Below, in pieces: positions 18,101 through 23,950 of a stretch of 23,950 bases of DNA. A program made the position numbers and the translations under genes. The stretch comes from Chloromonas sp. AAM2 (lineage: Eukaryota > Chlorophyta > Chlorophyceae > Chlamydomonadales > Chlamydomonadaceae), in the NCBI GenBank assembly GCA_004335635.1, contig QAXH01004559.1:450-24399 (forward strand). The letters are read 5' to 3'. The notes under the pieces were generated by a model. It made no database searches, had not been told where the DNA came from, and worked only from the letters and a program-made list of their open reading frames with translations. Within the stretch, counting starts at the first letter, position 1. Every line of letters begins with the position of its first letter.

Positions 18101-21100
18101 AATGGACAGGTACAGCGGCAGCAATGCACTGCTCAGAGAAATCCGAGTCAATCACATGAAAAAACAATGCAGTGCTTGGGAAAACCTGGGTTGGAACAGG
18201 AATCAGGGCAGGGCAAGCTAGGCTTAGGGCAGGCCAGCATCAGCACCGGGCATTAAGCAGGGGGGGTAGCACAAATTGAAGCCGTGCAGGTCATTATTCA
18301 TGGGCCGTCAGGGTCTCCCGGTTCTGCTGTGCTGTTCATGTGTACAGCAGCACCCTCGTATACCTGTGCTGCATGCAGCGTGTGCCCGCTTCCCTTGCTC
18401 CAGGTGCATGCACCTGCTCTGTGTGCCGCCCGAGTTGGGGGACAAAACGATACGTCAGCACATTGGCTCCTACACGCAGCTGCCTCTGGCAGAAACACAC
18501 ACAAACGGCTTGCACCCTAGTCCCTTCTCCTCACCGACAATGGCTGGCAATGGCAGGCCGTCGTCCCCTGGCGCCAGGCCCATCCCAGGACCCTCCCAGG
18601 AGCAGCCCCAGCGCGTGGTGCACAGCAACAGCCATGTCCGTTACACTAGGCGCCACTCCCATCAAGGATGGCTGCCAGGCCTCTCATCAGCTGTGATGAG
18701 TGACGCTTTCACAAACCACGGCATCCCAGTCCAACTTACCGGGCACGCCTGTGCTCCCGGTCACATATTAGGAGAGCCGCTCCCCTCCCACGCTCAGCAG
18801 CCCATTTCTGTGCAACCCTGTGACCCCAGCGAATCATCCCACCAACTGGCATTCGCAGCTGCAGCACACCAGTCACTGCCATCAGCACGTGATACCCGCC
18901 CCCGGGCTCTTCAGTCGCAGTCAGTAAATTCTGTTTTCGCTGATCGTCCACCCCCTGCCAATGCCAGCCTAGACCACAGCCTCATTCCCACACGGCGGCA
19001 TCACCACTATGCCCCTGAGCAGGACGGGCAGCTGGTGCTAGTGGCATCGCCTCAGGAGATGAAGCACCCCTTGGATCTGGTTATGGCTCCTTCGATTGAG
19101 AGCGCGTGGGGCGGTGAGCCAGTTAGCGCAGCGGCGCGGCATCAAGGGGCGTGGGAGCAAGGGCAAGGAGACGTGCAGCTGACGGTGCTGCCCCCGCCCG
19201 GTCACACGGCGCAGGCCTATCTAAAGGTGGATAGCAAGTGATGGAAAGTGGTGTAAAGCTGCTTGTGTGGGAGAGGACAGCCAGTTCTCTACTGTTGCAT
19301 GCCCAACCGCCTGATTCCTTGTAGCTAGGGCTGTTGGTGTGGGAGAGGTAGTCCGTTGTCTACTGATGCATGCCCAACAGGTTGAGCCTTAACGAACACT
19401 GCTTGTGCCCTCGCATACCAATACCAGGCTCGTCTAATGGGTGGTGGAGAAGGAGTGGGCACGTGACTGGTTCAAGTGGCATGACTGTTGTATGCAATGA
19501 AGAGGGGATGTGGTGGTTGTAGGTCCACTGATTGACCTTGGCATCCGTTGCCAGACAAGCTATGTTCTGATGGGTGTCAGGAATGGAGCTGAGCTGGTGT
19601 CTGGTTGAGCTGCTATGGCTATTGTATGCTAGAAACACAAGAGTGGCTGTTGTAGGTCCACTGATAGAGCTTGTCATCATTGCCACGTCCTGTGCGATCG
19701 TATCCTGTCCGTGTGCTTCTGCGCAGGACGTGCAGCAGTTGACACGTCCGCCTCCGAGGACGCGCCTGGCGCCCTTTGTCCTGTTCCAGGCGCCGCCCGG
19801 GGCGCACCTGCTGCCCAGCGGGGCGGCCCTGCAGCTCAGGAGGGACAGAGAGGCGGTGCAGAAGATGCTGGTGTCGGTGAGTGCTCAGGAGGCTGCATCT
19901 GACCCCGAGGACAGGACCAAGGGGGGAGCTGATCCGGGCCAGAAATGGTGGCCGCGCCTCTCATCTGCATACTCCAAAACTTCCACCTAAAGGAGAGCAC
20001 AGTTGAATGTTAATGCAAATGCAAATATACGTCGTGCCACACTCCAAGCTGCCCCGACCTATCCTCCGCCATGTCCATGTTGCCATGTTAAGGCCTGCAC
20101 CACACAAGTGCCTGCATGTTGCCATGTTGAAGCCTGCATCCACGCACACACAACCGCCTGTCCCTGCACCCCGTTGCCGTGCAGGCGGGTGTGGAACCGC
20201 CCTGGGCCCACCGCCTGATGGCCTGGAGGGCGCAGGCTGCCAGGACTGCCCATGCAAACAGGCTCCCGGGCAGAGGTACAGCAGACCATGCACTGGCTGG
20301 CGGTGGTACTGGCTCAGAGGCGGCTGGTGTCAAAGATGCAGCCTTGTCCGCTGCGTTCCGGGCCGCAGCATGGAAGGACGTGTTGAGTGCGCTGGGACGG
20401 GTGCTGGATACCCTGGCAGCTCTGGAGGTAAGACTGGCTTGAGGTTGAAAGTCATGGATAAGCGGAAGGATGGCAGGTAGTAGCAGGCGCACTAGGTGTG
20501 TGCGTCATGCACCCGCACCAGGACCGGCTTACATGCATACCACAGCCCCCCAGTGTGTTGTTGACCACGTCAGACGATGTGCCCCAGTGGCTTGCCACTG
20601 CTTATGCATGTGCGTTGCACCAGCACACTGATGGTCAGCCTCCAGTTAAGCTGCAGCCCAGTATCTTCACACAAGTACGTTTGCCTGCTGATGCCCTTGT
20701 GCGTGTGTGTGTTGCAGGCAGTGGCCCGGGACCAGGGCGCGGAGCCACCGGGTGAAGAGGTCAATGCAGGCGTGAACTCTTTGCGCCCATCCTCACAAGG
20801 ACTGCCAACGGTATCAACCGCAGCGCCAGGTGGAGTGACAGGGACCGCTGTCTCCTGTGTGCCGGCAGCCAGGCCTTCCCCTTTTCTATTGCATCACAAC
20901 CCGGCTGGTGCGGCTGCTCGTGCAGCCCAGGCTCTGTTGCAGGGCCATCCGCAGGACGCAGTGTCAGCTGAGCCTTCACCACTGCTCCAGCGGCAACCAG
21001 CAAGCCTGCAGCAGCGGCAGCAGCAGCCGGTGTTGGCGGCTATTCCCTTGCGCCAGCCGCAGCGAGCACCGCTGCCACCCGCTGAAACCCGCCTGTTAAC

Positions 21101-23623
21101 ACCGGCAGAGCAGCCGCGGCCGCCAGCCGTGCCAGCCACTGCCATGGCTCAGCAGTCGGCTGCTGGTGTGTCTGGTCAGCAGGCCAGGGACGTGTCAGCA
21201 GGCGCCTGGCGGCTGTGGCTGCTGCCCACGGGGCCGGTCAGCGCAGAGTGCCATCACCGCGACCACAGCCGGCACCTGGAGGTCCTGCATGACACTGTGC
21301 GGGCGGCCATGCAGGATGCGGTGACCCAGGTGGGCCAGGTGCTGTGTTCTCACTGCCAAACAACTTTGCCTACACATGTGCGTGCGTAATGTACCGGTGA
21401 TGTGACCCAGGTGCGGCCGGAGAGAAAGAAAGGCCTTACTGGCCACCACCAAGTGTGCTTTCTCATTCTCTGCACAGTGTACATTATTATACATGCAAAT
21501 GATGTCATGGGCCAGAGTCTGCCATGGTGGCGTACAGTATGCGTTCTGGCAGAATGACCTGCGCACTCACAGTGTGGCATATGAGCGCAGGAATGGGCCA
21601 CGTAAGGTACAAGTGTGCTTTCATGTGCTGCACCTGCTCAGGCTCGGCTCCTGCATGCTGCCATACGCGACTGGCCGCTGCCTGCCGCCCGGCAGCGGCT
21701 GGAGCAGCTGCATGACCTGCTGCCACTGAACCAGCAGCAGCAGCAGCAACAGGAGGCAGCACAGCGGCAGCGGCAGGTGGAGGGACAGACTGCTGCTGGC
21801 ATCCGGGCAGCGCCTCTGCCATCTCAGAGCATGGCAGCACACGCCAAGTGAGATTGGCAGCCCGCTGTCTGGCGCTGTATACCTCGTCCTTGTGCCGTGT
21901 GTTCACAGTACTGCAAGTTGCGAGATTTCCAACAGCAGGACCATGTTTCAAACTGGGTATTTCCGGAGTCACTCAGCCTTTTTGTGCCCCTAACACTTCT
22001 CCCCATGTCTCACGCTTTTGACCGCTCAGACGGATGACTTAAACACTCCACACCCATTTGTTGCTTGGCATGGTCGCGAGCTATTACTTACCACCATCTG
22101 TCCGCCGTGACTAGTCCCTGCCCCTGCCTTGTCTACCCAGGGCTCTGGCTGACGCCCTGCCCCGGCGGGCGCGTGCCTACTGGGCGCGTACTGTGAGGCA
22201 TGCCCTGGAGGCACATGGGGACCAGACCATGTACATGCTGGGGCTGGAGGTGCGGCAACATGCACATCACATGCTGGCATGGGAAGAGCCTGTATAGCTT
22301 TAGGTCTGCTCCAGGCCAAACTAGGATGAGCATGGTTTGAAGAGTCAGTGGCATGTCAGGACTCAACTAGCCAAGAAGACTGTGATTGTACCTTGGCTCG
22401 TCACAAGCCAGTGATCCCGGACAGCAGTGGCTTCTCAGACACACAGGTAGTGCGGTTAAACACAGCCACCCACTTGCCTGAGTTGCCACAGGTTGTAGCA
22501 ATGCTATGAGTGTGAGCATCTTGCCTCAACGTCTGAGGCCCTGGTGCGTCCCGGCTAGCTGTTTACTTGTATCATGCCTCTGAGCAAAGCATGAACATAG
22601 TGCCCCAGCAAATGAAGCACACTCAATGTGCAAGGTCTTCTGAACGGTCTGTTTCACGGAAAGGACGGGGGCTGCACAGTAGTGAGATGGGCATGTGTCC
22701 AGAGCGGCAGCCCATGGACTGTTGTTTGGCTGGTGCCTGCAGCTACGGGCTCAGCACTTTGTGGGTCTGGCCACCCGCCAGGCGTGTGTTGAACTGGACA
22801 CCCTCACCAAGAAAATCCTAACAGCCTTCGCACCGGCAAACGCCCCAGGCAAGGAACAGACACAGGCGGCCTCACGCCCACCCGCGGCCGGTCCTGCTCT
22901 TACCACCTCTTCACCTGCTGCTGCACCCGCACCCAGTGCGCCATCTAAGCCTGGCACTCAATCCACCAAAATTAATGGCGGTGCCCAACAGACAGCAGCG
23001 GCAAAAACAGTTCCAGCGCAAACAGCGGCGTCAGCAGCAAGCCAGCCGGTTAAGGCACCTAGCCCCAACGCATCGTGGGACTGGCTGATTGAGTTGGGCC
23101 GCTTAGGCTTGAGTCTGCCTGTGTGGGACTATGTGGGGGCATGCTGGGCAGATGCACGCAAGGCTATGCGGTGAGTACAGGCGCAGCTGTCTCTGGGCCA
23201 CGCAGGAGCGCGGGCATGGCAGACCAGGCACTGTGTGCAGGATTGCGCGTTGGTCTTCTCAAGGAACTCTTCTGGTCGAAGGATCAGTAATGTGTGGTAC
23301 AGCGGGTAGAGAAACGCAAAGTGGCTGTGAGTGGCCAGGGCTGTTGAGGGATGTGAGCACATCCACCCACCAATCACTTGAGGTGTGTGAGAGAAGCAGC
23401 TGAGCGTCTCGGGTGCCCCATGTGAGTCAATGGATCAGGCATGTGATGGAAATGGTGCCTTGTTGGTTTGTTGCTCGCAACACCGTCTGCCTTTCCTGCA
23501 TTATTTTTGTCTGACAGGGACGTGAAAGCGCGCGTTGCGCTGCTGCACAACCGCCGGGTGCAATACGGCTTCAAGTACTGGCTGTGCCTTAGTGTGCTGC
23601 TCCTGGCCATCATGATTGTGCAG
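15199..23623 (+). CDS. Large FUSC-like (aromatic acid exporter/YccS type) membrane protein, partial at both ends
   Basis: Fourteen phase-consistent exons: 15199-15242, 15821-15890, 16453-16536, 17018-17165, 17430-17494, 17964-18109, 18404-19226, 19727-19876, 20185-20427, 20718-21329, 21642-21847, 22141-22249, 22743-23170, 23518-23623 (1078 codons). The first six give several hydrophobic helices: VAVGLVLLALPVLV, AAIWFCLARLLLIK, TVGTHLRMAAMQLSAMTMGV (like the FUSC 'G.tlrral.RllGt' segment), ELPVLCVLALLGLVPIAVI and MNIGLACAAVVLVGCLVLPV followed by a soluble helix. About 850 mostly soluble residues follow, with Pro/Ser/Gln-rich parts, a seven-Gln run near 21740-21760 and helical stretches. The last exon, VQYGFKYWLCLSVLLLAIMIV, looks like the start of a second membrane block, as in two-block FUSC transporters. 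Such proteins export aromatic or organic acids in bacteria; algal substrates are unknown. The remainder lies right of the window. Family assignment rests on pattern, not a search. Confidence 0.72.
15243..15820 (+). other. Intron of the FUSC-like gene
   Basis: GT donor at 15243 and AG at 15819-15820. It joins phase 2 to one completing base (AA|G, Lys). No embedded gene or notable repeat. Confidence 0.55.
15891..16452 (+). other. Intron of the FUSC-like gene
   Basis: GT at 15891, AG at 16451-16452, phase 0 on both sides. A hydrophobic frame at about 16062-16140 (VSVVLPLLNLLL) could be an alternative exon, but it cannot be joined in phase. AGGATAT words recur near 16120-16140. Confidence 0.5.
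16537..17017 (+). other. Intron of the FUSC-like gene
   Basis: GTGAGC donor and CCCAG acceptor, phase 0. Nothing else recognisable inside. Confidence 0.55.
17495..17963 (+). other. Intron of the FUSC-like gene
   Basis: GTGAGA donor, TTTGTGCAG acceptor, phase 0. A 120-codon plus frame inside (17623-17985) shows no domain and is taken as chance. Confidence 0.5.
19258..19378 (+). repeat. Diverged direct repeat inside an intron of the FUSC-like gene
   Basis: Copies at about 19258-19307 and 19330-19378, offset 72 bp, share GTGTGGGAGAGG and GCATGCCCAAC with scattered differences between. They lie in the intron 19227-19726. Confidence 0.8.
19487..19686 (+). repeat. Second diverged direct repeat in the same intron
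   Basis: Copies at about 19487-19553 and 19621-19686, offset about 134 bp, share TTGTATGC, TTGTAGGTCCACTGAT and a TTGCCA end. With the neighbouring repeat, most of this 500-nt intron is made of two duplicated blocks. Confidence 0.8.
20076..20138 (+). repeat. Short direct repeat in intron 19877-20184
   Basis: A 24-bp unit beginning CATGTTGCCATGTT occurs at 20076-20099 and 20115-20138 with two mismatches, 39 bp apart. Confidence 0.85.
22250..22742 (+). other. Intron of the FUSC-like gene
   Basis: GTGCGG donor after LGLE and CCTGCAG acceptor before LRAQHFVGLATRQ, phase 0. No embedded feature seen. Confidence 0.5.
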
Positions 23624-23950
23624 GTGGGTCGGTATGGTCTGTCACTGACCCGGCCTACACTTGGCCATGTGCTGATTGTGTTATGTCATGTTATAAACCG
23701 TTTGCGAGCTGTGCTTCGGCACGTTTGCCAGGTAGTTGCTGCTGCTGATAATAAGGCATTCACGGTTTGCCACCGCACATTTTCCCGTGCTTGTTTCAGT
23801 CACTCCCGCGACTCGTTTTCATGCAGGTGAGCTACTGAATGTCGGTAGTTAGACCACCGGTGGTAGGGCATCAATTGAAGGTTGTGGCATTGTTTTCCAA
23901 AGCACCGGCTGTGCTGCCTGCCCAGGGTTTGAAGCCCAATCACATGGTGG
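23624..23950 (+). other. Start of an intron running off the right edge
   Basis: GTGGGT donor after the hydrophobic exon 23518-23623. An AG at about 23826 is followed quickly by stops, so the next coding exon is probably beyond the window. Confidence 0.45.

Overview
The window looks like nuclear DNA of a chlorophyte green alga, most probably of the chlamydomonadalean type. This is inferred from intron-dense genes with GC-rich exons, Ala/Gln/Ser/Gly-rich insertions in otherwise conserved domains, TG-rich introns and TGTAA polyadenylation-type motifs. The species cannot be fixed from the sequence. No bacterial operons, rRNA, tRNA or CRISPR were seen.

Layout. Positions 1-3380 hold no intact gene I can support. 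They carry a fragment resembling a non-LTR reverse transcriptase at the left edge (minus strand), two short inverted-repeat elements that share one terminal sequence (about 230-430 and 1298-1558), a 30-bp tandem duplication, and decayed minus-strand coding-like stretches. From 7745 down to 3639 (minus) lies a multi-exon START lipid-transfer-domain protein with a C-terminal hydrophobic segment. From 10742 down to 8898 (minus) lies an A-type cyclin in five exons. Divergently from the cyclin, about 11486-13811 (plus), lies a seven-exon gene for a protein of about 223 aa that I do not recognise. A gene-poor stretch (13812-15198) contains a near-perfect 91-bp foldback. From about 15199 to beyond the right edge (plus) runs a very large gene of at least 14 exons, whose spliced product resembles the FUSC/aromatic-acid-exporter (YccS-like) membrane proteins. 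It has an N-terminal multi-pass block, a central region of about 850 aa that is long and low in complexity, and the start of a second membrane block.

The gene models were built by hand: conserved protein segments were joined at GT/AG sites and each junction was checked for reading phase. Every junction given for the cyclin, the START protein and the FUSC-like protein keeps the frame, which is the main support for them. The 5' ends of the START, unknown and FUSC-like genes are unresolved. The genes look like unrelated housekeeping or membrane functions (cell cycle, lipid transfer, transport), not a pathway cluster. The more unusual items are the paired inverted-repeat elements, the foldback, a 22-nt microexon, an 87-residue insertion inside the START fold, and the huge central insert of the FUSC-like protein.
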